A stretch of 64,000 nucleotides of DNA, taken from contig NC_054752.1 in assembly GCF_018143015.1 (NCBI RefSeq), positions 6,745,216 to 6,809,215 on the forward strand, read 5' to 3'. This document shows positions 11,862-25,447 of the stretch, one piece after another. The position numbers and the translations under genes are program-made. The notes below the pieces were generated by a model. That model saw only the letters and a program-made list of their open reading frames with translations. It was not told the origin of the DNA and did no database searches. This stretch comes from Lytechinus variegatus. Its lineage: Eukaryota > Echinodermata > Echinoidea > Temnopleuroida > Toxopneustidae. Position 1 is the stretch's first letter. Every line of letters starts with the position of its first letter.

Positions 11862-13797
11862 CAAATATTGCGAAGTAGATGTGCATAATCTATACATTTT
11901 TGTTTTGAACAGCTGTACATAAACAATTCTAGAAAAAGCAGTTATTTATACTTGTAGAAGAATTGCTCAACAAATTTTCAATTTCTTGTTTAATTTTGAA
12001 TTATATGTATTTGTCATATTTTGCAAAATCTTTGATGATGGGGAGGAAAATATATATTTTAATCATATTTGTGTAATGAACATAATATGTTATCTTCCAA
12101 GATTGATATTAGTATTATAATGAGTGCAGTAGTGTAAATCTTTCTCTATCAACTTGTGATGTTATATTTTATATTTATTGGGCTATTTTGTCATTTCTTT
12201 TCAAATTTAATTCACAAACATTGGTGCCATCCATATCATTACCACAACAGTTAAAAAAGAATTCCCCTTTCCAATATCTTCAAAAGAAATAATAGCTTTA
12301 ATGAAAAGAAATGAGTTGTGACACTGTAGCTATTACTTATGTAATTTTCATTAAGTATTTGATGCAGGAATTTAGTTATACATGTAAACGATTTTTCTAT
12401 TGTTGATGCAGAGAAAATATCAAGTGATAAATGAAGATCAATCATGGGCTATTTTATTTTATTATTAAGCTGTCGCAATTCAGGAAAATGATGTCTAAAT
12501 CATCTTCCGGCTCACAGCCATGCAAGACAATATAAGTTGCATATGGCATATGTGTTATGGATATTAACAACTAGTTTGCATATTCAAGCTAAAGCATTGC
12601 TAGCCACTGATCACAGATGAAATGCACAAACTGCCATATTATTCCAGCAATAGTCACACAGTTGTTGCAATGATACTGGTAATGACTGAGACATTTAATT
12701 TGTGGCCCTTTTTTGTGGGGGGGGGGGGGTGAATGCCCTATATTCCTCCAGTGTTTCATGACAAAATTTACACTTTGACATGTATACAAATTCTTCCAAA
12801 GTTTTTTTAAAAGAGACATGATGTTAGATATATTTTTTCTTGAAATCAGATACTAGAATTTAAGATCTTGACAATAGCACACACTGTACATGTACTTGTA
12901 GATGAAAACATCTAAATTCAGTAAAATTTAACCTTTTGCACACAACATGAAGAAAGTTTTGAGGTAAATCTTTGGATTTTTCATTGTTGTGAGTGAAAGG
13001 TTAAATTTTACTTTTAACCAACAAAGATGAACTTCCATGATTGTATCTAATAAATTACTTTGATAATATACTATGGTATCTAAACTGTGGTATGTTAGTG
13101 ACATTCTTAAGCAATATACCTTGTGAATGTTTAGTGTCGATTTATATGATGCATTTTTAGATTCTTTAAGAACAAATAATTCCTATGCAATGCAATTTTC
13201 AATTAGGTGAAATTGTATCTTAGGTCATGGTCAATGATGATGCTGCTTTATCGGTTTGGTGATTTTCTACAGCAATATGCCTTATGGAAAATTGAACATT
13301 ATAAGTTTTCATGAATGATTAACTTGGAGAATAATGCAGGCTGTTAAGACATGTTGAATAAATACTTTATCCTCATATTACGTACAGTATGATTTCTTAC
13401 ATGAACTTGTCTTTGATGATGCTGTGGTTTTACACATTGTGTTGAATCCCAAAGAGCCATTAGTCTTCTCTTCCATACGTTTTAGTTTGAGTTATATTTA
13501 AAATTTCATGAAACTACAATGTACATTTTCGTTATACATCACGCATCATTTTATTACATTTTCAAGATTTGCTGAAAGCTTCCTAGATATTTTAGAATGA
13601 AAATTACATATTGCAAATATATATTGCAAAAATAGTCCAAGGAGAAGTTTTAGATGGATGTACAATGACCTTTATTTTTTAACTTGGTTTATGACCTTAG
13701 CTTGTAAGAAAATTGTTGAAAGCTAGACAGCTTAATTGGTTTTATCCCCTAATATTTGTGCTGAACAATAAGAAATTAATGAGTTTACAGCATATAT

Positions 13798-14055
13798 AAT
13801 ATTGACTGGCCTTGAGGGGAACATCAAATATGTTGCCTGCAAGGCTGCAACAAAATCATATAGGCCTTATTCTTTAGACAAAGGCAATGCATTGATTCTC
13901 ATACTGGTTCCAACCAATTTCGCAAGTACTGAAATTAGCAATCAAAATCGGCTCCTACTGCGCAAGCGCACTAGCAGAAATATGGCCAATTTCGCCCTCA
14001 ATTTGGTACAGGATTCATATAGGCAAAGCCCGGTGAGGGCAACATGGCAAATGTT
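13798..14055. repeat. Palindromic repeat family A, copy 2
   Basis: It begins ATTGACTGGCCTTGAGGGGA and ACATCAAATATGTTGCC, as at 3157. The right half has diverged (GGGCAACATGGCAAATGTTT). Confidence 0.6.
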
Positions 14056-16424
14056 TAACCCGTTCGTCTCGAATTGAAAGTAGGGTTTGAAATACGACAT
14101 TTATTCATCTGCTAAAATGCCTTGTATAGATTAAAATGTAAATCATCCACCTTAGTTTATTGCACAAAAGCTTATACATGAATGATATTGATAATATGCA
14201 GATATGACGATTGCGTGAGTACCCTTAGAATTATTCTCTACTGAAATCCATGTCAACCAATATGATTGACACTGTAGATGTTAGTTGCTATTTCATTATA
14301 CCAGAATTTTCATTAAAAAAGATATATATTCACATATCATTTGAATATGCAGATTTAGATTTGCTCTGACCCTTTTTCCCCTTTGAATAACATGACAGAG
14401 CATTTTGTCAAAATCGTATAACATTAACATTTGAAAATACCATGAGAGAATTGCTTTGAAAAATTATATAACAAATGAGTCTTTGCTAGCAACTTCTGGT
14501 AGTGTGACCACCAAAGATAATCGTGAAATTTTGTTCTGTTTGCTAATCTAAAGTGAAACTTACAAGTGATGTCTCAAAGTTGTTCACAATATCAATCACA
14601 TGTACATGTAATGTAATATTCTTATTCTTCTCATTACCTTGTTCAATGTGTTAGTAGAATTAATTATATTGATTTTCTAATTACGCAAATTTTATGCATG
14701 ATTCATAAGGACATTCCGTATGGTTCTTGAGAAGTTGATTAGTCAATTCTCCTGCAATTATGATTAGTTTTAAAGATGATCGTAAACTTTTAAAGGATTA
14801 ATTTGGTTTTCTATATAAACACCATGGTGCTAAATCTGTCCTTGTCTTTGATCTCCTGTGACCAAAATCCAGGAATTATTTTTTATTCTCACATTTCTAA
14901 CTTAAAGTATGTATGATTTTTTTTTGCTGTCATTATTCTGACATTGTTTTGTAACAGTAGAGATGTATTAAATAATAAAGACTCTTTATGAAGAGCTTTT
15001 CTTGGGCTCTAGAAATTATTGAATGCATATGTCATTTCAAAGAGTTTTACAGGTACACTGTGTACTCCTGCATGCACCAATTAATACACTACATATACAT
15101 GTACTCCTTGTTTGCGAAAGGACTGTGTACACAGTTCTAATGTGGAGAATTATGGCATCGAGGGCTTTCCATAGTTGTTACTGATAAGATTAATCACAGC
15201 TCTTTTGAGATTAATCAAATAAGGTCCAGTTCTCTGTCCTCTTTACTATGATATCAATACATGATTTATTTTATTAAAAGAATAGGCTACCCTCTACTAC
15301 ATATACATGTATGTCCATAGATTTCTTACAATCTGTCTGTAATCATAGTAATGTTATTTTTACCATTCCATCTTTCACCTTTGAATGTGATAATATTGGA
15401 TTATATGATGTATAAGAACTGATTTTGGTAATGAGGATTATGACAATTAAAGTTGCCTTTTTTGGTAGAAACAGTAAATTGATGCATTTTTTTTATTGCT
15501 TCCTTTCATGCGCTTTGATTGTGATATATAGTTGTAGTGTAGCACTGTTTGGAACAGAGTCAATGTATTGACGATGCCCGTCAAATGACAATGGACAGCT
15601 GGGAGGTCTTTGTCAAATTAATGAACCGGAACAGCTGTTTCGACTCGAGTTTCAGAGCTGACAAAGAGTTGCAAATTTGTTTGTCCAGGATGAAACTACC
15701 ACAGACACAGATGACAGGCATTTGACAATACATTCTTCTCTCACCCCACTCTGTCTTCCATTCTCCTTCTCTTTCAGCCTCTCTCATCATTCATCAATGA
15801 TAAAGCCTAAAAATACTAACAAACAAAATGAAGCACGATGCAAGGGTATGTATATTATCTTGTTTCATGCCAACTGTCTTATTTATTCGCAATATTGGCA
15901 CACATGGATAACATTGAAAAATTGAAATAATCGTCATGCAAATCAAAATATTGAACTGTATGCTGTCATGCCTCTTTGGATTACTTGGCCATTTTCTTTC
16001 TTTTTAGAATTACACAAAGGCATCAGGTTGGAGCACTACGCTGCACTTTGTGTCAATTATAAACTGTTAGCATTTTAATATTCTCTTGAAATTAAGACCC
16101 GTTACCCGTGAATTTCAACAATAAAAATAAAATTGACTTGATATCCACTAGTTCTGGTGGATTTAATGATAATAAAGAAGACTGACCATGGAGTATAAAG
16201 CACAAGTATCCTTTTCCCATGGTTCAAGCATAAGAGTGATGCTTCTTTTTGATTTTCTTATGAATGAAAATTTTCGCAACAGCAAGTGACTTAAGATTAT
16301 GCAATACATTTGCCTTCCACACCCCGCCCCCTTCCAGAATCTACAAAATGGTTCTATCTCAACTTAAGCATTTGAGATGAAGAATTTGTAAAAAAATAAT
16401 ATTGCCCTGGATTTAATGAATATC

Positions 16425-16795
16425 AGGAAGGGATATTGTTGGTATTTTCCTCAGTCTTGCTGCGTATATTGACTCTGCATGCAGAGACAACGCAAAATAT
16501 ACCTTCGTATTTTCCCCGGTCTCACATCGCATTGTATTGATCGGCAAAGCAAATAATATACGTCAGGCTGGGGATACGACATTTCAATGACATCACAATG
16601 GTGAAGATCAGAGGCCCAGCCTGCTCAACATGAAAAATATTGACTGGCCCTTCTTTCGGGGAACATCAAATATATTGCCCTTAAAAGAACCATATTGCCC
16701 CCCCCCCCCCCCCCCCCCCGGCCAAGGGGGCCAATATGATCCTACTGCGGGCAATATAATTGATGTTCCCATCAAGGCCACTCAATATTGTACAA
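16425..16795. repeat. Palindromic repeat family A, copy 3 (inverted order)
   Basis: It contains GGGGAACATCAAATATATTG and, in mirror form, CAATATAATTGATGTTCCC near 16750. Upstream ACGCAAAATATACCTTCGTA matches the 3500 region in reverse complement. The centre has a long poly-C run at about 16696-16718. Confidence 0.65.
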
Positions 16796-18780
16796 TTATT
16801 AATTCTTTCCTTTGGTATTTGGCAAATCTTTTCTATACATGTACAAGAAGCTCCTTTCCAATGAAATAGGATTCAAGTCTCATTTTTATTCTGATTTAAT
16901 GAAAACTCAATCAGAAGAGCAAAACAAGTTTTAATTGGTACATGTATACATCTTAGAATTTCAACTATACTCTACACAACATAATATATTTCAATTTTTG
17001 TATAATCTTTAATTCAACCTCATAAGAACAAATTGAATATTATCTTTACAAATATGGAAATGGCAGGTCACATTATTAAATATGTTTTTATTTTGAACAA
17101 GGTTTCAAGCTCTGAAGATACCTTATAGCTGACTGCGTAATTTTTCTCGTTGCTAAATGGGCATTACCTCGACCAATCAATCCTCCCAGGTCCGGAAGAT
17201 GCACATGAGAACTAAACCTCCATTTTGCTTTCAAATGGATATAAAAAAAATATACAGATAACCCTTCACATAGATGAATATTCATCAGCAAAATGAATAT
17301 TCATCAGACGAACGTTTTAGGTAAGATAAAAGAAATATATAGATATGTTGGTTCCAATAATATTTTGCATTTTTAGATTAATCAGGAATATACAATAATA
17401 ATTTATAATGATGGTGAAAATTATGAACCTCATGTATAAGCACCTACTTATACTTGCGTGATCGTCTATAACATATTGTATTTGGTGAGCTAAGTTTGAT
17501 TGTAGTGTACAAGCTGATGTTTGTAGCTATCCTAGACATGAAAGCTAAAATAATTCATGAATATAACATACACAAATATGTCAGACTTTGTAAAAACAAA
17601 TGGAAAAGCCAAGAATATGTGTTTATGGACACACTGGCAGCAATCCTGATTAAAAATCACTTTTTGTCTTAACACTGATGAGTAGATTCACCATCATAGT
17701 CCGACAGCCAAACCCTGATTTGGGGGGTAAGGATGCTTACCCCCCTTGGCTCATTTCATTCAACATTCTTCCAAGAGAAAATATTACCCATGAATACAGT
17801 GTGAGGGAAACCAAGTTCTTCCACTTTCCTAAACATCATTCTTTTCAAGGCCAAAGATAATATTCACTGTGAAACAAACAGAAATAGTTGCAAGTATCAT
17901 TCTTTTCCTTGAACTATGGTATGTTGGCTGAGCAATATTGTATAGTACAGTACAAGCTATTAAGAATTCAGAAAACAAAATATATAAATAATAAACAGAA
18001 TACACATGCAGAAAAAAAAATTTCTGAAAACATATCTCAAATTATATTGAATCAAACAACTTAAAAATAAAAACACTTTCACATTAAAAGACAAATTAAA
18101 ACCAATGGGCAATTCTAAAAAAAAAACCTTTTTGTAAGTCCAACTCCAAGTTTCTCCTTTTTATACCTCATTCCCACTTAGCAATCCTTTAAGAAAGCCG
18201 TGATTGGCCTTTCGTAACTGATGGCAAACATTTTGAACCATTCAAAATTTTGCTGTGATCAATATGATTGCCACAACCGAGCTGATGGTGATACGATCTG
18301 ATAAGATCACAACGATTACTCCTCGTTTGAATCGTGGCGTAAATCGCGACAGTGGGAACACGGTACAAATTTGGGTCGAAAACAGTAAAACTCATAATTC
18401 AAGAGCTTCACAACTTTTCATATAACCAGAAAAACTAGAGACAAACGATTTCGGGGAAGTCCCGTTCTCTAGTGGGTCGGACATACATGTACATACTTCA
18501 TGGAATTGCCCCTACGCTATTACATAAAAAAAATGTTATACACGTATTCAACACTCAAATTACCGAATAGTAAAAACTACATGTAGACAACTGATTGTAA
18601 TGCCAATCTATATATGAAAGACTTTATAAAGTAAAACAAATGAATCATAAGCTCTGATAGAACGCGGACAGTAAACCTGCCAGAAACTTATTTTTTTTCT
18701 CTCCTACTCTACAACTCCACTTGCCCACTCAAGCCAGCTTTTCCTCATCTCTCCCACAACTCGAGCCTCTCTACTTAAAG

Positions 18781-19164
18781 GCCCGAATTCACAAAGGTGG
18801 TTTTGAAAACCCACGGTTGAATCCATGGTTTATGCAGATTTCCTGTCATATGAATTACGCTTAATTTAGCGTGTATCGGGCGCGTGTATAAAAAAATGAC
18901 CAATGCTGATGCGCACTTTTGTCACAGTGCGCAAAATTGATGCCTGTTACCATGGTTAGATAGGCTATCAAATTCATGAGTTCACTGTTTGAAGAGTGGA
19001 CTCATGAATAAAATAGCGTGGACAACCACGTCAACAATTTGGCGCACTGTGACGTAAGTACATGTACGCATCAGCATTGGACATTTTATTTAATTTATAC
19101 AGGAAATCTACATAAACCATATACTCAACCGTGGGTTTTTAAAACCACCTTTGTGAATTCGGGC
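18781..19164. mobile_element. MITE family D, copy 1 (384 bp)
   Basis: GCCCGAATTCACAAAGGTGG at left and CCACCTTTGTGAATTCGGGC at right are exact inverses. The arms continue through AAACCCACGGTTGA and TATGCAGATTTCCTGT, and the middle holds inverted CTGTTTGAAGAGTGGACTCA-type sequence. The open frames inside are accidental. Confidence 0.88.
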
Positions 19165-19834
19165 ACAAGAGTCCATGCACTCAGTTCAGCCTTCCAAACT
19201 TCAACTTTCTCTCCTCATCTTTCCACTGAATTCTACACCTCTATCTAGGACTCACCACTCGGTGTACCATAAACTACTTCCACGATTGTCCATTCCGCCA
19301 GGCAAACATCTCAGCTCTGATAGGTACAAAATTAGTAAATGAATTCACATGAAAATTGACATTACTGACCCAATAAAGACAATTATTGATAAATATCATG
19401 AAACAAAAACTTACATAACCCCTTAAATGAAATCAAAGGAGAACCGACCCAAATGGGAAGTTGTTTTTCTTTCTTTTCAAAGAAACAACACAATTCAGGG
19501 AAGCTGGTAGACGAACAATTGAAGAAAACTGGACAAACATGAAAGTTATGAATTTCCATGTTGTTTGTATGTAACAAATAGATTTATAAGACTTTCCAGT
19601 ATACTGGTACTGAACATAAGTTGGGCACAACTTTACGCACAAATGGTGACCTGTTCTTGTGTTTCAAAATAGTTTGAATGCATTTCATATAATCCTGATA
19701 AAATATTAACAAATAATTCACTTTGAATTCATGTAAGAATAATATGTACATGTAGCACATATGAGGCATCAATTTTCTAGTTGCCTTTTCAATGGTGCAA
19801 TATATTAACTCTGCTGTAGCTCCAACTGCAAAAT

Positions 19835-20010
19835 ACGCTGGGTGCATTCAAGGAATTATTCCCGCCGGATACCCATTCACCTCACCTGGGTCGAATGCAG
19901 CACAATGTGGATAAATTTCTTGCTGGAAACAATTGCGCCCTGGCTGGTATTCAAACCCACAACCCTCTGTTTCACAGTCCGTAGACTTAATCGAGTGGTC
20001 CAGAACACTT
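19835..20010 (-). mobile_element. tRNA-derived SINE, copy 1
   Basis: On the minus strand it has a B-box-like GGGTTTGAATACC (19958-19946), an upstream A-box-like region (GGACCACTCGATTAAG), and downstream GTGCTGCATTCGACCCAGGT, also found in the copy at 32493. Confidence 0.75.
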
Positions 20011-20093
20011 CATATGTATGCGTCATAATAACAAGAAAATTTAATCTGAATTTTAATTTTTAAATGATTAATGAGACTCAAAGGCCCAAATTC

Positions 20094-20505
20094 ACAAAGG
20101 TGGTTTTGAAAACCCATGGTTGATTCCATGGTTTATGCAGATTTCCTGTATGAATTATGCTTGTTTACCGCGTATCAGGCGCGAGTATAAAAAGTGTCCA
20201 ATGCTGATCTGTGCTTTTGTCACAGTGCGGCAAATTGATGCCTGTTACCATGGTTATCGATGCTATTTCATTCGAGTCCACCGTTTGAAGAGTGGACTCA
20301 TGAATAAAAACAGTGGACTAAAATAGCGTAGATAACCACGGAAACGGGCGTCAATATGGCGCACTGTGACAAAAGCGCGCATCAGCATTGGAATTTTTCA
20401 TACACACGCCCGATACGCGCCAAATTAAGCGTAATTTATACAGGAAATCTACATAAACCATGGATTCAACCGTGGGTATTCAAAACCACCTTTGTGAATT
20501 CGGGC
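20094..20505. mobile_element. MITE family D, copy 2 (412 bp)
   Basis: The same ends (GCCCAAATTCACAAAGGTGG and CCACCTTTGTGAATTCGGGC) and inner order as 18781-19164, with about 30 extra bases around AAAAACAGTGGACTAAAATA. Confidence 0.88.
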
Positions 20506-20650
20506 CAAATTGACAGAGAATCTGATTAGGAACCCAAGAACACATCACCAGTCATGCATTCAAGTAATTGTTTCACTTTGTTCTGATTTTAAAATATCAA
20601 AAGTTTCAAAGTATCATATCTACAGGAACTATTTAAAAACTTTGGAGATG

Positions 20651-22680
20651 TTAAAGGAGAAATATATTGATTATGAATGTGGGCTTATTATATATCATTG
20701 GAAAGGTAATGATGTGGGGATCATCAGTGGGTCATTCAAAAATACCGAAAATAATACAAAAAGGTGAAAATCGCCGATTAAAAAACGCTAAAATGCCCCT
20801 CCGAAATATGCCTCGCATCGGTCTCTGAATTGACTGGAATTTGATGACGTCACTGTCTGTACGAGAGGCGTGATTGGCTCTCCCACGTGAAGCTCCACTT
20901 GCATGCAAAACCTGTTGCGTGGGTACGTTTTCTCCACACTGTCACTGAATACTTCTATCACGAAATGAAAGAAAACCCAGAATTTTATCTAGATTTGGAT
21001 TTTCAAATTGATGATTTTAAAGATGAAGAGAATGATGATGAAGTGAACAACACAGTGAGGTAGTTGGAGGTAAATAATGGGGGAACAATGCCGATGATTA
21101 TGATGAAAATTCAACTTGCCTGACGATCACAAGTAAAGTCATGTACATGCCGATTCGCTACCAACTCATGCAGCTGCTGCTACAAGTGGTAGCTATACGT
21201 ACACCGCGCGGGCCAAATTAAATCCATGAAAATGAATAACCACATCCAGACAGAGTCTATCATAAGAAGGAAAATAATGATATAACTGTACTTACAAACA
21301 AGTGAATAATCCGAACATGAAAGCAAATCAACTCAACGAATAGCAGCAGACGATATGCACCGACGATAAACTTCATGTGGCTGGGATAGATTGTCACTCG
21401 TTCTGTTAGATGTAATTTGTAACTCATTAATTTGACAAAATTGCGAAACTCGGGGAATTATTTATATATATAAAAATATAGTAACATCTCTTATTATTTT
21501 TTTGTATTACGATAAAACCTCTTTTGAAGGAAAACGTTGAGATAAACTAAAATTACTTTTAAATCCCCCCCCCAACATGCATAGCTTGTATGTCATTGTA
21601 AACAAACCATCGCAAACATGAACGTATTCCTTCCTTGCTGACTGAGAGCTGTGCAAAACGTGCATAGATCTATTCTCTCAGCCAAGGCGAGCAAACAATA
21701 CCATGAATACGGCATGTGTTGTTGTGATGGTTTGTTTACGATCACATAATGCTACGCATGATGGGATGATCTTTTACATCTAATTTTAATTTACCTCAAC
21801 GTTTTCCTTCAAAACAGGTTTTATCGTAATTCAAAAAATGATAAGAGATGTTACTATATTTTTATATAGATAAATAATTCCCCGAGTTTCGTAATTTTGT
21901 CAAATTAATGAGATAAAAGTTACATCTAACAGAACGAGTGACAATCTATCCAGCCACATGAAGTTTATCGTCAGTGCATATGCCATATCGTCTGCTACTA
22001 TTCGTTGAGTTGATTTGCCTTCAGGTTCAGATTATTCACTTGTTTGTAAGTACAGTTATATCATTTTCCTTCTTATGATAGACTGTCTGGATGTGGTTAT
22101 TCATGTTCAGCATGAATTCAATTTGGCCCGCGCGGTGTAGCTAGCACTTCGAGCAGCATGAATTGGTAGCGAATCGGCATGTACATGACTTTACTTGTGA
22201 TTGTGTTGCAAGTTGAATTTTCATCATCATCATCGGCGTAATTCCCCCAATTTACCTCCAACTATACGTCGCTGTGTTGTTTCACTTCATCATCATTCTC
22301 TTCATCTCAAAATCATCAATTTGAAAATCCAAATCTAGATAAAATTCTGGGTTTTCTTTCGATCATTTCGGGATCGAAGTATTCAGTGACAATGTGGAGA
22401 AAATGTACCCTTGCAACAGGTTTTGCATGCAAGTGGAGCTTCACGTGGGAGAGCCAATCACGCCTCTCGTACAGACAGTGACGTCATAAAAAATCCCCAA
22501 TTTCGCGGACGTAATTCTGCGTGTTTGAAGCATTCAGAGAGAGAACTTTAAACTATCAATTAACTGAGTTTCATCCGTCTCCATGATAAATGATGTACAC
22601 CATCGTGTTCTCCTTATTTTCTCCTTTATTGTGATATATGATTCTCCAGTTTTACGATTTTCAATATATTTCTACTTTAA
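20651..22680. mobile_element. 2.0-kb foldback DNA transposon, copy 1 (TTAA-flanked)
   Basis: TTAA stands at 20651-20654 and 22677-22680 and encloses 2022 bp that begins AGGAGAAATATATTGA and ends TCAATATATTTCTACT, inverted ends with one mismatch. Inside, two arms of roughly 800 bp (about 20843-21620 and 21700-22490) are imperfect reverse complements around a centre near 21665, so the whole is one large hairpin. There is no transposase frame; the element is non-autonomous. A TTAA target is typical of piggyBac and Kolobok elements; 5'-AG...CT-3' ends would suit Kolobok, but superfamily is inferred. A near-identical copy in the same orientation lies at 54790-56826. Confidence 0.9.
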
Positions 22681-23889
22681 TCAAAATCTGAAAATGATTG
22701 GGGTTGGTTTCAATGCAAATCCATATACTAAAATACAAAAACTCTAAATGAACCCAGCATGACCCATGTACAGTATGTACAAGGTATACTGAATATACAG
22801 TGTACACCATGTAGCTAATAATAGAGTGTGCATAGGAGATTCACACAGCAGAAGGCAGTCAACACAGCATACAGACTTTTTGCATTTGAGAAAACTGGGC
22901 ATAAGCTAATGCGTCTCAGAGACGGTTGTCAAAATCAGGCTAATAAACTGCTACTTGTGTCTTAGAATTTATATAGTTTTTCATCCTATCATTTTATATT
23001 GTGGTCTGTTTCAGGGGTTTCGAGGACAAATACATGTATTCATACAAATGTTTGTTTTGAGAATTTTTTAAATCAGCTGCTCATAAAGTTAAATGATCCC
23101 TGTATTACAGTCATAAACTTAAAAACAGCTATATGAAATACCATCTTGCCATAGCAAACGTAACATTGACACTATGACCCATAGTCGGCTAACTCTGTGC
23201 TTAAATTATGGGAAGCCACACGTGTCAAAATGTTGTTTACATTGTATGCTTCATACATTCACTGTGCTCTTTCCTAATATTTTAATAATGAAGATAACTT
23301 ATCCTTCCCAGACAGTTAAGAATCAAATGAGCCGATTTGTTGGACCTCTAATGTTAGAGATTTATGTCATAATTGGCTTTCCATAGTTGAACCATAACTT
23401 TAAACAAGAGTTTGAATTAAACCCAACTTCAGAATACAGGGCCTTAGTCACTCTTTACATGAATATATATCATCATTATCCTTTAGTTGGCTTCATCATA
23501 ATGTCAAGCAGGCTTTAAAAAAACATATTTATCATTATATTGTATGTAAAACATCAAGTTTCAACAAGTTTGGCCTCCACAATAGTCATATTTTGGCAGA
23601 TTAGGTGCTTTAAACGCTCAATACACCGTGAGAAAGAACTAAGATCTTTGAGGTAGCCCCTCTAAAACAAAATGCTGATAATGCATAGATAAAGCAAGTT
23701 TAATTTCTATTCAATAAAAAACAATACTTGGTGCAATTCCCTGCATGATCCATGATCCAATAATTTTTTTTCATCTTACATGTATTTGACGAGAGTGAAA
23801 TCCTGTACCACAAAAGTGTGTAAATGCAGTGCTACTTAAATAATAATTGAATCATTGTCCTGGTTTCTTCACAAAAAATCTAGTAGTAG
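22681..23889. other. Intergenic DNA with nothing recognised
   Basis: AT-rich, with no supported ORF, hairpin or repeat. Confidence 0.5.
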
Positions 23890-25447
23890 TTTATGAACAC
23901 CTCAGTGATAGCACTTGTACACCATACCATTTAAGCACTTTCATGATATCATTCAAACACCGTATTTTATACACTGTATCATTTAAACACCTCGGTGATA
24001 TCATTTAAACAGCAGTGAAAGCATTAAACCACTTCAGTGATGGCTTTTGAACACCTCAATGGTCACGTTGGTCATCAGGTGTAACACCTCAGTGATAACA
24101 TTTATGCACCACAGATCATTTGAACACTTCAGTGACAACATCTGTATTAAAACCTTGTTATATACTTGAACACCAGTGACAGCATTTTAACACTTGAGTT
24201 ATGCCAATAACACGCCTCAGTGATCCCATATTCACACCTCATTGATAACATTTGTACACTACAGAGATATCATCTTCACACTTCAGTGACAACATTTGAA
24301 CACTTCAGTGTTTTCACATGCTGTACATCTCATTAGCATTAGTATACATCGTTGATAGCATTCAAACACCAAAGTGATGTCATGGCAATTAAAAACCTCA
24401 GTGATAGGCTAGCATTTGAACACTGCAGTGATATAATTTGAAAACCTCATTGATAGTGTTCAAACACACCAGTAGGGACAGTGATTTTCCGTTTCAAAAA
24501 ATTGCCTTTTCCGTTTCAGAAAATCTCAAATTCCGTTTCAGCATGTCAGAAAACGGAAATTCCGTTTCCCCATAGACTTTGTACACACGGAAAAGTGACA
24601 ATTCCGTTTCCACATTGAATAGCAAAATTACACGTACCGTACACTCGCACTGGTCAAAATTGTATCTGCTACTGTACCAACAACACAATAGAATCTGTTC
24701 TAATCGGATCTATGCGGGTAGATATGATATTTTTACAATGAAATTTAGCATGCATACATCCTCACCTTTCACATTATTAGCATTATTTCACGGTGAAATG
24801 ATATTTCATCGATAATTTTGGGGGACTTTTGACATCGTTATCATCAGTCAACGGCGTTTGCCAATCCGCCATCTTGGATTTTAAGACCACGATATCGTAC
24901 TGTTACATCTTCAAACGTAGAGGGCAGCAACACACGACCGTGTAGTTGAACGATATGATATGTGTACAGTGCAGTGAAGCCCAACGTGCAACCCGGCCGG
25001 GTACGGGCGCGGGGTACAATCGAGTGTGCTGATGTCGAGTGCAGTCACGATGTGTGAATTGTCATGATTGTAGCGAAGTGAGATCGTGTTTTCTGGGGTT
25101 TTGTGGCCATTTAATATTCTCATTTTGTTGTGATTTTGGAGTAATTTGTGTTGCTATTATGTGTATTTTGAGGGAAAATACGTTTTCCATGATTTTCCGT
25201 TTGAAATGCCACTTTCCGTTTCAAAAGGCCCTTTCCGTGAATTCCGTCCGTTTTCCGCGATCGCGGAAAATCACTGTCCCTACACCAGTGATGTCACAGC
25301 ATTTAAACACTTCAGTGACAGCATATGAACACCCCAGTGATACTGTAGCATTTGTACACCTCAATGACAGCATTTGAACACCTTGGTGGTAGCATTTTTA
25401 CACCTCAGTGATAGCATTTGAACACTACACTGGTAATGTTAAAACAC
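23890..25447. repeat. Degenerate minisatellite of about 22 bp, interrupted by the hAT element
   Basis: The unit approximates AACACCTCAGTGATAGCATTTG, repeated with many changes from about 23890 to 24465 and again from 25290 to 25447. The gap is the 24474-25281 element plus its duplicated target. There is no coding capacity. Confidence 0.85.
24474..25281. mobile_element. 808-bp hAT-like non-autonomous transposon
   Basis: Perfect 8-bp target duplication ACACCAGT at 24466-24473 and 25282-25289. The ends are inverted: AGGGACAGTGATTTTCCG at left and CGGAAAATCACTGTCCCT at right. TTCCGTTTC recurs many times near both ends, as subterminal transposase-binding repeats often do. There is no transposase frame. 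An 8-bp duplication points to the hAT superfamily. It splits a minisatellite. Confidence 0.88.

Larger units (their letters stand above)
11862..18780. other. Gene-free AT-rich intergenic DNA
   Basis: No exon with splice signals and family resemblance was found on either strand. The repeat family A copies (13798-14055, 16425-16795) and homopolymer runs (12717-12729, 16696-16718) are the only structures noted. Confidence 0.55.

Noticed and set aside
20510..20767. 85-codon frame running into the left end of foldback copy 1
   Set aside because: It crosses the TTAA boundary and the part inside is repeated at 54794 without a matching upstream frame.
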